The notes: a model not told the origin generated them from the sequence alone. Positions 11,454-23,014 are shown, numbered from the stretch's first letter. The stretch is 64,000 nucleotides of DNA from Brachycybe producta (GCA_036925085.1 JAUPFP010000009.1:1780001-1844000), one strand, 5' to 3'. A program made the numbers and translations.

Positions 11454-12353
11454 TGTAACGAATTCATCGTCAGAATTCGTTGTTGTATTGAAACACCCTG
11501 TAGTTTTAAGTATTTTGATCGATGGGTTTCACCTCATGCTTGGGGGTGGGCGGGAGGTTATCAGACGATACCTCCCTACCCTACAGGATGAGGAAAAGAC
11601 GGCAAATGAATTGTATCGTCAATTCTTATAGGATAATTCCTAGAAGAATTGACGATATAGAACTTTTGGCCAGTGAAACACCGGTCAAGTGTGACGAAAA
11701 GGATACAGAAGTCCTTTTCGTAATTAAATTGTATTGTTATCGTTTGAAGAAGGATCAACGAAGATCCTTCTGTATTGTTATAATTTATACATCTTATAGA
11801 TGTTTTCGTTTTCTTGATAAGTGATAGTTCACTTCTAGGTCCGAGTGTGTCCAAGAGACTTGGACACACCTGGAGCCTTTGTTATCATAATCAGATGTTT
11901 GTATTGTATTTTGAGTATAAATACAAGAGGTTGTAGATTGAGAGGACAGATCGGATAGATCAGGCAGATCGGACAAACCGTCTTTATGCTTAAGACCGAT
12001 GCGATATCTCTCAATCTACAGGACTCTCTGTTTATTGAATAAAAGAGCATTTTCAACATACGAATTCAATGTGTGGACTCAGTCATTTTATGGGAGTGGG
12101 ACTTAGAATTATAGCCGCCACGTAGCCGATGTTTCCACCGGACAACGAAGTCTCCAGCAGCCGAGTGTAAGACGACATCTCTACAATATTCTCTACCACA
12201 GGTCTCCTGAGGTACCGACCCTTGTGTCCCTGGTGGTTAAGTAGCAACACAGGAGCCAATAGACCGAAAGACTTAATCATCAACATCCATTCGACACTTC
12301 TAGATGGCTAGTAGAGATCTCTCTACTAACCCTACGGAAACGGGGATGTTACA
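11454..12353 (+). repeat. 3' LTR of the Gypsy element
   Basis: Same 900 bp as the 5' LTR, with no mismatch noticed by eye. TTTC follows directly as the second copy of the target duplication. Confidence 0.93.
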
Positions 12354-12400
12354 TTTCTGATTGCAGACTGCGCCACGAAATTAATAAATTTACTGGACAT

Positions 12401-13042
12401 TTAAGAGGCTACATCACAAAATTACTTCGAAAAATCTCCACAAAGAGCGCTAGCATCGTTTATTTTCTAATGAGCCCATAGACCCAATGTTAAAGAAAAA
12501 ATGTTAATTTTTAAAATACACAGTTCGCGGCGACAAAATGTTTATTTTTCATATTTAAAATTGTCCAATATTAAGTTTTCAAAGTTCAATGTGCACCTTA
12601 AATATATGCTTATCGAGTGATAGAATGACAAAAAATTGGTACGTGCGGTTCTATTTTTAAAAACTATTTCAAAATCGCGAATTTCTAACTCTTTTATGTT
12701 AAACTCCATTCAGTATACGCTCGCAAGCAAAAAACATCCATTAAAATGCTCGTAAAAATACGTAAAAATAATTTAAAAAAACCACAATTAAACCACAGTG
12801 AAACCAACACATTGGCGCACGTGCTGATTTTGTTTATGGTTTTTTAAAATTATTTTTACGTATATTTTACGTAATTTTTGTCATTCTATCACTCGATCAG
12901 CATATATTTAAGGTGCACACTGCACTTTGAACCATTAAAAATGGACAACTTTAAATATGAAAAATAAACATATTGCCGCCATGACTGTGTATTTAAAAAC
13001 TTAACATTTTTTCTTTAACATAGGGTCTATATGGGCTCTTAA
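12401..13042. mobile_element. TTAA-type long foldback family C, copy 1
   Basis: Begins TTAAGAGGCTACATC and ends GGCTCTTAA. Most of the unit is one long hairpin: arms of about 300 bp carry CGAAAAATCTCC, AAAGAGCGCTAGCATCG, CACCTTAAATATATGCT and GTGATAGAATGACAAAAAA, each with its inverted partner. The centre is a short AAAACCACAATTAAACCACA-type segment. The family has seven copies in this window and no coding capacity. TTAA at both ends suggests a TTAA-specific transposase (piggyBac or Kolobok type, inferred). Confidence 0.85.
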
Positions 13043-13504
13043 CTGCTAGATTCGTATACTTTGTAAAGGCGTTATTTCTAGTAAAACTATAAAATGTTGG
13101 CCCACCAGTGAAATACTTTTGATTACGTTTACTCTGATTTGTTCTTCTCTTAAAAATTCCTTTGAATATATCTCAGTGAAGATTCATTTAAATCTTATTG
13201 GATCACTTTACAATTCAAATCGTCCATTAGCAAGTAATAAAATAAGAGAGCTTTTCAAATGAACCCTGAAGACATTTAATTTAAAATATATATATAAAGA
13301 AAGAAAGAAGGGGTTACACAATTTCTCTTGACAGAGAAAGTGATCCCTCATCCAATTACTTTCAAATTTGCAAAAGTGCCATTGAACCTAAATCGATTTC
13401 AGTGTCATCTTTTTTTTTTTTCTGAACAAAAAAAAAAGGTATTCTCTGCTGTTATTCTCTTATGCAAATTAACGTAGAGATAACTAGATAAATAAAACTA
13501 ACAA
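13043..13504. other. Intronic stretch, AT-rich
   Basis: Only homopolymer runs (T12 and A10 near 13411-13438). No gene is seen. Confidence 0.5.
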
Positions 13505-13620
13505 TTGGGGCATTCGGATCCTCGAATCCCGCAAATCTTTAAAAATATTCGAGATTCGAAAACTCGAATCTTCGCGCATTTTTTCGTCTTTTGAATCTTT
13601 CGAATTCTAACCTAAAAAAA
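13505..13620. repeat. CGAATCC/ATTCGAGATTCG repeat, single unit
   Basis: GGCATTCGGATCCTCGAATC and TTCGAGATTCGAAAACTCG match the unit tandemly repeated at 15246-15735. Confidence 0.7.
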
Positions 13621-13640
13621 AAAATTAAAACTTTGGTAAA

Positions 13641-14331
13641 ATTAAAATACACAGTCGCGTGGCAATATGTTTATTTTTCATATTTAAAGTTGTCTAATTC
13701 TGACAGTTCAAAGTGCAATGTGCACCTTAAATATATGCTGATCCACTGGTAGAATGATAAAAAATTTATTAAATTAATTAAAGAAAGTATTTCAAAATCG
13801 CTAATTTCTAACCCAAATAAGAAAACCCAAATAAGAACAAAAAAAAAAACCATTAAAATGCTCGTAAAAATACCTAAAAATAATTTAAAAAAACAACAAC
13901 AAAACAATTCAGCAAGTGCGCTAATGTGTTAGCTTCACTGTGTTTAATTGTGGTTTTTTTAAGTTATTTTTAAGTTTTTTACGAGCAATTTTAATGGATG
14001 TTTTCTGCTTACGAGCGCGTACTCAATGGAGTTTAACATAAGAGTTAGAAATTCGTGATTTTAAATACTTTTTAAAAAACAGAACCGCACTTATCAATTT
14101 TTTGTCATTCTATCACTCGATCAGTCTATATTTAAGGTGCACATTCCACTTTGAACCATCAAAATTGGACAACTTTAAACCTGAAAAATAAACATATTGC
14201 CGCTAACTGTGTATTTTAAAAATTAACATTTTTTCTTCAACATTGGGTCTATGGGCTCAATAGAAAAAAACGATGTTAGCGCTCATCGCCGAGATTTTTC
14301 GAAGTAACCTTGTGATGTAGCAGCCTCTTAA
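13641..14331. mobile_element. Family C foldback, copy 2 (left end missing)
   Basis: Starts inside the left arm (AAATACACAGTCGCG) and ends GATGTAGCAGCCTCTTAA. Confidence 0.8.
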
Positions 14332-15245
14332 AAAGTTTAATTTTTAAGATGACCATTAAGATTTTCATGATGATGAAAATTCACCCATACTTTTAACACC
14401 TAATGCACCTGCTAATTCTAGTTTAGTAAAAAAAAAAAATGGTTTCCTTCCTATTCATAGACACCTGCCCCTAAATTATAGTAACTCCTGAGCCAGCCAG
14501 CCAGCCGACAAAACGAAACCAATAATTAATCTTTTTATAAATACAAAAAAAAAAATTCTAATGAAACAAAGCTGTTTTCTGACAAGTCCAAAAAAATGTC
14601 AGCGGCCATCTTTAATCCACGCCTCCATAACCCCCCTCCCCCTCTCCTCCATCCTTCTCAACACATCAAACTTGGTTGGTAATGGACCCTTTTCTAAATC
14701 CATCTTTTCTCCTATTCATCTTCCCCCTTTTTATCCTAGTCATCCCCCACCCTTCTTTTCCCTTCCCCATTTTGAAACGGGACATTTTTACATTTGTAGC
14801 TACAATTTCCCCATCCCCCCCCCTCTTTCATGTATTATTATTATTACTATCATATATACCCCCTCTCTTTTATGATCATGGTGTTTCTATGGTAACCACA
14901 CCACATTTCACCTCATAACCCACAACCACGCATAAGCATCCCTTGTAACCATAGCAACGAAGATACTTTTGAGTAAGGGGTTTACCCTCTAGTTTCAAAC
15001 AAATTCATCACTGAATTCAAAATTCATTTCAGATGATGACGACGTGTGTGAAAGAAAATGGAGGCATTTATTTTTGCCACCAAAACCGATAAATTACATA
15101 AGAAACCCTATATTAAAAGATTCCTTCAGAACAAATTTTCAAATATATTTTTGTTAAAAAACAAAATTCAATCCAAAAACGATATTGTCTAAAGATTCAC
15201 GAGAAAATATTAAAAGTTCCAGGAATTGATTTTTCTTTTAAGTAG
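14332..15245. other. Intronic stretch with a pyrimidine-rich block
   Basis: 14600-14860 is C/T-rich, with open frames on the plus strand that are composition artefacts. A CCAG tetramer run lies near 14492. No gene is recognised. Confidence 0.5.
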
Positions 15246-15735
15246 GGATTTGACAGAATTCGAATCCCGCGAATCTTCAAAAATAATCGAGATTCGACAA
15301 CTCGAATCTTTGCGCTTTTTTTCGTCTTTCGAATCTTTCAACTACTAACCTAAAAAACTAGGGATGGGACATTCGAATCCTCGAATCCCGCGATTCTTAA
15401 AAAAATATTCGAGATTCAACAACTCGAATCTTCGCGCTTTTTTTTCGTCTTTCGAATCTTTCAAATCCTAACCTAAAAAAACCTAGGATGGGACATTCGA
15501 ATAATCGAATCCCGCTCGAATCTTGAAAAATATTCGAGATTCGAAAACTCGAATCTTTACGCTTTTTTTCGTGGAAATTTCGAATCTTTCGAATCCTAAT
15601 CGAAAAAAACTAGGAATGTGACATTCGAATCCTCGAATCTTGAAAAATATTCGAGATTCGAAAACTCGAACGTTCGTACTTTTTTTTGTCTTTCGAATCT
15701 TTCGAATCCTAACCTAAAAAATAAAACTGTTAAAA
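15246..15735. repeat. Tandem CGAATCC-type repeat, about four units of 120 bp
   Basis: Each unit reads GGGATGGGACATTCGAATCC, then CGAATCCCGCGAATCTT, ATTCGAGATTCGAAAACTCG, TTTCGTCTTTCGAATC and CCTAACCTAAAAAA. The units differ by a few percent, so they are not recent. The same block ends or begins several inverted elements in 13.5-20.2 kb. Confidence 0.8.
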
Positions 15736-16487
15736 CTAGAGGTGCATGGACGAATCCTAAATTTTCTCGAATCCGAATCCTAAAAGGTTCTCGAATCTCT
15801 CGAATACTTCATATAATAATCCTATATTATTATTCATTACGAAGATACAACACAAATAAATGAAATAATATTAAATTATTAATAATAAAAAAACAGTGTT
15901 GGCACTCATGGGTCGCCACAAGGTGATATTGGTGATCCGGATACCACCGAAATTGCAACAATCGCCGAGTTTTTTTCTTGTTAGTGAACCGCTTCTATTG
16001 GACGTCAATGGAGTTAAAACTAATTTTATCAAGTTTTTAAGTGTTTTAAGGTCAGGTATCTGAAAGGTATCTGAAAGATTTCGAAAGACGAAAAAAAGCG
16101 CGAAGATTCGAGTTTTCGAATATAGAATATTTTTTTAAGATCCGCGGGATTCGAATGTCCCATCATCCCTATTTAAAACTTTGGTAAAATTAGTTTTGAC
16201 TCCATTGACGTCCAATAGAAGCTGTTCACTAACAAATAAAACCGGCGATTGTTGCAATTTCGGTGGTATCCGGAATCACCAATATCATCACCTTGTGGCG
16301 ACCCTGAGTGCCACATTGTTTTTTATTTTTAATAATTTAATATTTAATATTATTTCATTTATTTGTATCTTTCTTAATGAATAATAATATAGGATTCTTA
16401 TATGAAAGGATTCGGAAGATTCGAGTTATCCGTGAACTTTTTAGGATTCGGATTCGAAGAAAAATTTAGGATTCGTCCCACATCTAT
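15736..16487. mobile_element. Foldback element with 300-bp arms (TAGAGGTG ends)
   Basis: The left arm (TAGAGGTGCATGGACGAATC to about 16035) and the right arm (about 16173-16487, ending GGATTCGTCCCACATCTATC) are inverted copies. Both contain GACGTCCAATAGAAGC, TTTCGGTGGTATCCGG and CACCTTGTGGCGACC in opposite senses. The centre holds a CGAATCC unit. A copy with one arm is at 19769-20158. Confidence 0.8.
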
Positions 16488-17423
16488 CTATTGATAACTA
16501 AATTCTCAAAATCTTTCAAAGCCAAACTTCCTTGCAGTAAAGTACAAACTTCCTCCTACATTTCAATATAGTTGCTGATTTTCGATACACACCCTGTATA
16601 TCTCCAGTATTGTCCCTTATATAAACGGGGGAGAAAACGAAAGAGGAACAGAGAGAAATAGCATAAAAGGAGATTTAACCACCAAAAAAAAACCATTAAA
16701 ATGTCTCAAAATCAATAGTTTCTACTAGAAACATATTGTATTCAAGTGCGCCTCAGAAGCACATTATACATGTAGTGGGTCCACAGAGACACACATTCTA
16801 CACAATGCAACTTTAATCTGAGATTGGAATCTTCATACCACCACCCCCACCCTCCACCCCAAAAATAATCTTAAAAATCTAAAGGGAATTTCATACTCTA
16901 AAAATACAAGAAAGCAAAAATTTGTTTTTTTTTTTTGTATGGAAAAACTTCAATAAAGTGGGAACAGGTGAAAGTTATGAATTTATATGATTTTACTAAG
17001 TGAGTTCAATTGAGTCTTGAACCACCGTTCCGAACTTCCTACTAGCGACCAGCAATGCTTTCCGATCCTTTCGTAATGCCCGCTTGTTCAGGTAGATGTT
17101 TCTTTTTTCTCCAATTGGGCGTTTATTCAATTAACTGTTTCTTCAATTTAGCACATGGGGGGAGTGAATGAGTTTAAAGAGAAGATTCATCGTTTATTAC
17201 TTTACTGAGCTTTTCAAGTGCAACTATTCACAATATCGGTTTATTTGTCTCCCCTACAATAGATTGCGATAGAAAAAAAATGCAACTTTAAACTCAAATT
17301 TCCCCCCCAAAAGGTGTGCCACACTCTTCCAGCCGAGGTGCGAGCATTTTGGCACTTGCTCAATTTGACTTTAGATCAGTGCCAACATAAATCATAATCA
17401 ATCTTACAGTTTTGGGTGTTCGC
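16488..17423. other. Intronic stretch, no gene seen
   Basis: AT-rich with poly-A and poly-T runs. No recognised gene or repeat family. Confidence 0.5.
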
Positions 17424-17946
17424 TCTCTCGAGTTTCCGGCTGTTGACCCCCGAGTTTCCGGCTGTTGACCCCCGAGTTTCCGGCTGTTGACCCCCGAGTT
17501 TCCGGCTGTTGACCCCCGAGTTTCCGGCTGTTGACCCCCCCCCCCGAGTTTCCGGCTGTTGACCCCCCCCCCCGAGTTTCCGGCTGTTGACCCCCCGAGT
17601 TTCCGGCTGTTGACCCCCCGAGTTTCCGGCTGTTGACCCCCCCCCCCCCCCGAGTTTCCGGCTGTTGACCCCCCCCCCCGAGTTTCCGGCTGTTGACCCC
17701 CCCCCCCCCGAGTTTCCGGCTGTTGACCCCCCCGAGTTTAGGCTGTTGACCCCCCCCCCCCCCCCCGAGTTTAGGCTGTTGACCCCCCCGAGTTTAGGCT
17801 GTTGACCCCCCCGAGTTTAGGCTGTTGACCCCCCCGAGTTTAGGCTGTTGACCCCCCGAGTTTCGGCTGTTGACCCCCCGAGTTTCGGCTGTTGACCCCC
17901 CGAGTTTCGGCTGTTGACCCCTCGAGTTTCGGCTGTTGACCCCTCG
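17424..17946. repeat. Minisatellite GAGTTTCCGGCTGTTGACCC with variable C-runs
   Basis: About 20 units of CGAGTTTCCGGCTGTTGA, each followed by 4 to 16 C residues. Later units change to GAGTTTAGGCTGTTGA and then GAGTTTCGGCTGTTGA, showing stepwise homogenisation. On the NAV sense strand these are G-runs. Confidence 0.95.
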
Positions 17947-18545
17947 AGTTTTAACTATTCACTTTCAATTTTTGGCTGTTCACATCAGAGTTTGAACTAT
18001 TCAGTCTCAAGTTCTGGATGTTCACTCTCGAGTTCTGACTACACAGTTGTTCAGTTGCTACTTTTGGCTGTTCAGTTTCCACTTTTGGCTGTGCGCTTCC
18101 GACTTCATGCTAGTGACTTTCGACTTCTGCCTGTTCAACTTTCAACATTTGACTGTTCACCTATTCAATCTCGAGTTCTGACTGCTCAGTTGTTCACTTT
18201 CAACTTTTGGCTATGGGCTTTCGACTTCTTGCTGGTGACTTTCGACTTCTGCCTGTTCACATTCGAGTTTTAGCTATTCAATCACAAGTTCTGGGTGTTC
18301 ACTCTCTAGTTCTGAATACACAGTTGAACGTTCACTTGCTACTTTTGGCTGTTCACTTGCTACTTTTGGCTGTTCACTTGCTACTTTTGGCTGTTCACTT
18401 GCTACTTTTGGCTGTTCAGTTTCCACTTTTGGCTGTTCAGTTTCCACTTTTGGCTGTTCAGTTTCCACTTTTGGCTGTTCAGTTTCCACTTTTGGCTATG
18501 CGCTTTCGACTTCTGCTCACTTTCAAGTTTTGGCTGCCTACTTGG
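17947..18545. repeat. Degenerate extension of the minisatellite (GGCTGTTCA units)
   Basis: Diverged units of about 20 bp such as CTACTTTTGGCTGTTCACTTG and TTTCCACTTTTGGCTGTTCAG. Short homogenised runs of each type lie at 18330-18490. Open frames here are repeat artefacts. Confidence 0.85.
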
Positions 18546-19259
18546 TTTTCTATTAACTCAATATGTTAAGTTTCATTAAGAGTTACAGCAACAAGGAGCA
18601 ATGTTTATGCTTCACCAAATCCCTTTTAAAATTAAAACCTTGTTTGTTTCCAATTTGGTCAAAATTGGACGTAAAAATTAATTTTGATTTGAGTCAGTTT
18701 TTTTGGTTTAATTTTGACCCACTGAAAACAGGCCATTAATAATTATAATTACCACAATTCAGTAATGACAAAAAAAACAAATGCCAACCTAAAGCCACTA
18801 CATTCATTTAAGCTTAACCAAAAAAAAAATTCAAAAACCTGAATTCACCATAAATTAAATGCAATTTTTATGAGAAAAAATATAATGAAAAAATGCATGG
18901 CCTTTTAATGCGGCCAATTTAAATTCCAGTCTCTTTTTTTGTACATTTCCTTGTTCCATGAATCATAATTAAAACCCCTTCATTTTTAAATAAAAACTGG
19001 TTAAGATCATCTTCATCAACTCACTCAACCACCCACCCACTTCTTGAATCCCCTGTGATATCTTGTGATATCATAAATCTCATTCAAATAACCACAGGAA
19101 TGGCAAAAGGGGATTAGAAAAATAAGGGTCAAACAGAATGAATGGAAACAAAACACAATAGTAAAAGTTGTTTTACAAAAATGTTTGTATTATTTGTGTA
19201 CAACTCATTTTCATTGGTAAATAGTTGCACATATATGCCGCATATAATGTATGTGTATA
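18546..19259. other. Intronic stretch, AT-rich
   Basis: No gene or strong repeat is recognised. Confidence 0.5.
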
Positions 19260-19445
19260 TGTTACAGTCAATCTGCGGAATCAGTCAATCTGCAGATCGC
19301 CTAGGCAACTTGCAAAGCAACTAACCTGCTAGTGAATTTGAAAAATTCAATTTTGCAGATTCACTAGCGGGTTGATTATTTTGCAGATTGCCTAGGCAAT
19401 ATGAAACCCCATGATTTAGACATTCTGCACACTGCCTAAAACGAA
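19260..19445. repeat. Imperfect hairpin with GCAGATTGCCTAGGCAA
   Basis: AATCTGCAGATCGCCTAGGC and its inverted copy flank CTAGTGAATTTGAAAAATTC-type sequence. A fragment with the same GCAGATTGCCTAGGTAACTT and CTAGTGAATCTGC lies at 30929-30982. Confidence 0.65.
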
Positions 19446-19768
19446 AATAATTCTGCATAAGTACTACTGAAGTACTACCCCCCCCCCCCTTCCCACCATG
19501 GCCATAACATAAATAACTTCCTTCTTTTATAAAAGAAAAAGCAAATAAAATTCCTCATAGTTTCAAACAATAATAATTATTAATTAGTAGACACACATAA
19601 ATGCCATCAGCATTATTTTGCAGATCATTTGGTTGTTTATGTAGAAAATATTTAAAAACCATTTAACTCATCCGTGCCACAAACATATGGCAATTGTGAA
19701 ATGTACAGTATGTCTCAGAAAATTTCAAACATAAATTAATTTCAAGCAGTATTTCAACGTAAAATTTT
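19446..19768. other. Intronic stretch with a C-run
   Basis: A C10 run lies near 19479-19489. Otherwise AT-rich with no gene. Confidence 0.5.
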
Positions 19769-20158
19769 AAGGATGGGCCATATTCGAATCCTTGAATTGC
19801 ACGAATCTTGAAAAACATTCGAGATTCGAAAACTCGAACCTTCGTACTTTTTTCGTCTTTCGAATTCTAACCTAAAAAAAAAGTGTTCAAAACTTTGGTA
19901 AAATTAGTTTTAACTTCATTGACGTCCAATAGAAGCCTTGTTCACTAACAAATAAAACCGGCTATTGTTGCATTTCGGTGGTACCCAGATCGCCAATATC
20001 ACCTTGTGGTGACACTGAGTTGCACACTTGTTTTTTATTATCAATAATTTAATATTTAATATTATTTCATATATTTGTATCTTCTTAATGAATAATATGG
20101 GATTCTTATATGGAGGATTCGAGGAATCCGAGAACCGTTTAGGATTCGTCTCACCTCT
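19769..20158. mobile_element. One-armed copy of the CGAATCC / TAGAGGTG foldback
   Basis: Starts AAGGATGGGCCATATTCGAA, runs through the ACGTCCAATAGAAGC and CACCTTGTGGTGAC blocks, and ends GGATTCGTCTCACCTCTA. Confidence 0.75.
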
Positions 20159-20241
20159 AAAAAAGTTAACATTAAAGAAGAGTCATTTAAAAACTGCTAT
20201 CAGACGTTCATCTTGAATATCATAATTCCATCTAACTAAAG

Positions 20242-20768
20242 GATGGTTCACACTTGCAGAAACAAACTCCACTTCTTCCCTCCTCTTCTTTTCCTCTCCC
20301 TTAAGAGGGCTCCATAGAAAAATCTTTGCGTAAATGCAAGGTAGATGGCGCCTGCAACCTCCACAGGTGGCAAACTACACTCTCCAATTAGTTGAAATAA
20401 GACTGCCTTTTAGTTTTAGAAAAGTGTTTAAAACAAACCTATTTCTCAGCACGTGACAAACGTAACCAGAACACAATATAAGTGAAGAGAGAGCACATGT
20501 AGAAATAGCGATGGCGCAAATTAAAAGTTTGCCACGTGAAAAAAAGGAAGAAGGAGAGTCAAAAATTGAAGAGTCGGTACATATCTATGGGAGGACGGCT
20601 AGTGGCGCCATCTAACACTACAGAGACAAAATAAATGATCTACTTGCATTCTTAAATGCGAAGAAACACAGAAAATGTAACTAAATCACTATTCTGATTT
20701 TGTAGGCCTATTTCTATATTTCCATTTTCTGCGTGTAGTTTTTTTTTCAGTATGTGTGAACCATCCCT
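20242..20768. mobile_element. Possible MITE with GGATGGTTCACAC ends
   Basis: GGATGGTTCACACTTGCAGAA near 20242 and TATGTGTGAACCATCC near 20752-20766 form a 13-bp inverted pair. The interior has GGTAGATGGCGCC and GTGGCGCCATCTA in inverted arrangement. No target duplication is certain. Confidence 0.5.
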
Positions 20769-21136
20769 AACCCAGTTTAATATATAATTTGATCCAAACA
20801 TTATTTGCTTCAAAATCATCTTTTAGAAGAACTCCATCCCAAAACATCCTGAAATCAAAGCTGACACTATTGTAAATGAAGCACAAAATAGACACAGACG
20901 TGCGCACGTGTGCGCGTCGTCTTCATATTACATCTCCTTAAATTTCATTAATGACCACATGCGAGTCTCCAATCAATGTGCCAACAGTACGACCTATAAG
21001 GTCAGAAGTGTGGGTCACATCATTGTTCGTCATCACAGCTCATCAGTCATCACTGATTCATCCGGCAACAAAAAAAAGCTCCCGGTTTCGTCTTATTATA
21101 AACATCCCCATAATACAACAACAACTTTCTGACTTG
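20769..21136. other. Intronic stretch, no gene seen
   Basis: Two overlapping short open frames on the plus strand have no recognisable domain. Nothing else is seen. Confidence 0.45.
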
Positions 21137-21797
21137 TAAAGCCGGTATTACACTAGCAACCTCCAATGCAATTCAACTTGCAATGCAAACCGTGATGTGA
21201 CTTGCAACTAGAACTTTGAAATAAACTTCTACATCACACTATGCAACCTAGTTCCCAATCAAGTTTTCAAAACTTCGTTTATGTCAAGGGGCAGACATTC
21301 GGATGAATCTCGTACGGTATCGGAAGCCATTTTACTTTTAATCCGCGTTTTACTGAATTTTAAAATTTCAATTCTATTCTGGCTATCCAGTAAAATGCAG
21401 CTAAAAAGTAAAATAACTTTTCATCCACACGAATGAACACTGTGAATCGTAGTGAAAATCGTACATGATTTTCTTCAATGTCTGCCCCCTTGGTTTGTGC
21501 CCATATTGTGATCAACTAACAGGAAGTTCATAAACCGGAAGTCATAAAAAACCGGGAATTCGTTCAATATTACATATATCATTTCCGGCAAACGGCCTGA
21601 TTGGTTGTTTGTCAGAAAGTTTACTTGAAAAGTCTCTCAAAGGTTGAACCTGTGCAACTCAATGAGACTTGAGTTTGACACTAGTTAAAAAGAAAGTTTT
21701 ATCAAGTTGCATGTCATATCACACTATAAACAAGGGAGTTGTATGTCACATTGCACGTTTTATCGCATCAAAAGTTGCTAGTGTAATACCGACTTAA
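21137..21797. mobile_element. TTAA-type foldback family H, copy 2 (without the hAT insert)
   Basis: TAAAGCCGGTATTACACTAG at the left and CTAGTGTAATACCGACTTAA at the right. It lines up with 3489-4312 throughout, but reads CTCAATGAGACTTGAGTTTG where the other copy carries its inserted element. Confidence 0.82.
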
Positions 21798-22021
21798 AGC
21801 GGAGCGTCCACTAGGTCGGTAGAGCGGAGAGGCGCGGAGCGGAGCAAAAACGGCTCCCAAACAAAATGCATGTCAAATGAATGAAGCCCCGTCCATTAAG
21901 AAGGAACGACGCTCTTCTCCAGCTCTACTGCCGTAATGGACGGGGCTCCATTCATTTGACATGCATTTTGTTTGGGAGCCGTTTTTGCTCTGCTCTGCCC
22001 CATTGACCTAGCTCAGCTTAA
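21794..22021. mobile_element. TTAA-type hairpin MITE abutting family H
   Basis: Starts at the same TTAA (21794-21797) that ends the previous element and finishes at CAGCTTAA. The inner arms match almost perfectly: GCTCCCAAACAAAATGCATG pairs with CATGCATTTTGTTTGGGAGC-type sequence, and GCCCCGTCCATTA with TAATGGACGGGGC. Confidence 0.75.
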
Positions 22022-22167
22022 AAAGTGGCCTAAAAAGTCCATCTAAGATTCTAGGATAAATGTTGATTCACATTATACTCAACGTGATCGTCACGGAATG
22101 TACCGTCAAACGTCACGTCAAAACATTATACAAATGTGAGCTTTTGACATCAACCTCCTAATATTAC

Positions 22168-22433
22168 CAGCTTATAGATGGTGTTTTCTGCGACTCGTTT
22201 CTTCTCTTTATCGCGCGGTGCCCGCACGGAGAAGATCCGAGTTACAAAAATAGCTGGATGGAGTTGGATTACGATCATCCTCCTGCATGAGGGTGAAATC
22301 GATGCAGAAGGATGGTGGTCATCCTTCTTTCGGTCGATGCTGATGTACATCTTCTCCAATGTGTTGTTACTGATAGAAGATGCTGTAGCTTCTTCAGGAT
22401 TGTATGTCTCCTGCCTTATGATGTCTCCGGCCT
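22168..22433 (-). other. Unexplained open, splice-flanked segment (candidate exon)
   Basis: On the minus strand a branch-point-like TAACTAAT and a pyrimidine stretch precede the acceptor cttctctacag. Then 266 bp are open and end at CTG followed by GTAATA. The incoming phase fits NAV exon 23605-23786 (G plus AG gives Glu). It would read EAGDIIRQETYNPEEATASS, later LEKMYISIDRKKDDHHPSA and FVTRIFSVRAPRDKEKKR, ending in phase 0. Base composition is richer in G+C than the flanks, and the opposite strand is also open here. I do not recognise the peptide and it does not resemble known navigator linker. It lies between the ends of a TIR element (22065-23323), so it may be a transposon gene remnant or an exonised fragment. 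Confidence 0.35.
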
Positions 22434-23014
22434 CTGTAGAGAAGTGATTAGTTACCGAACATTAAGACAACGCTGCTTCCCATTATAAACACTTTTATTC
22501 ATCTTTATACGGAAACACTTAAGTTTACAAGGATGAATGTTCATTATTAAAGGTGCATCCTCATGCCCATGATGTGGTACGGAAAGATTCAATGTAATAC
22601 AAATTTAGAGCAAAAACAAGGACAAGGAACAAAGAGGAACACGGTCCTTTTATACCTTGGACCTGTGTACACCTACGAGGTGTAACCAGGTCCAAGTGAC
22701 CATGGTCCTAAGTGTATCACTCCGCCACTTCGATGTTTGTCAGAAGTGTGAGTCAGAGAGGAGGGAGGGACAAGCAAGAGTTGTTTACTCCCAGGCTATG
22801 GTTTTGGCGGGAACGGGAGTTGCTGGGTGTTACACAATGTATTTTATATATTGTTTCGTTCACAGATTTACCATCAACGTCAAGGAACGTCAAAATGACG
22901 GGGACGGTCTTCATTCTTGAAAAGAACGTTTTGACATGACTGTCCTGATGGTCCGTTAACGTTGACGGGTCTATTCAGAACGTGTGACCAGCACCGTTAC
23001 AGCCATTCATTTCA

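Larger units (their letters stand above)
4994..12353 (+). mobile_element. Ty3/Gypsy LTR retrotransposon (fossil, defective)
   Basis: 7360 bp, bounded by two 900-bp LTRs that begin TGTAACGAATTC and end GATGTTACA, with the 4-bp target duplication TTTC on both sides (4990-4993, 12354-12357). Parts seen are gag, an aspartic protease, and a C-terminal integrase region followed by a 3' tail. No reverse transcriptase or RNase H is recognisable, so the copy looks broken, with at least one major loss. The LTRs show no difference that I could find by eye, which points to a very recent insertion. It lies antisense to the NAV gene, within an intron. Confidence 0.93.

Noticed and set aside
14561-14918. 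104-residue and 80-residue open frames
   Set aside because: Pyrimidine-rich sequence, Pro/Ser/Phe/Ile runs, no domain and no splice context.
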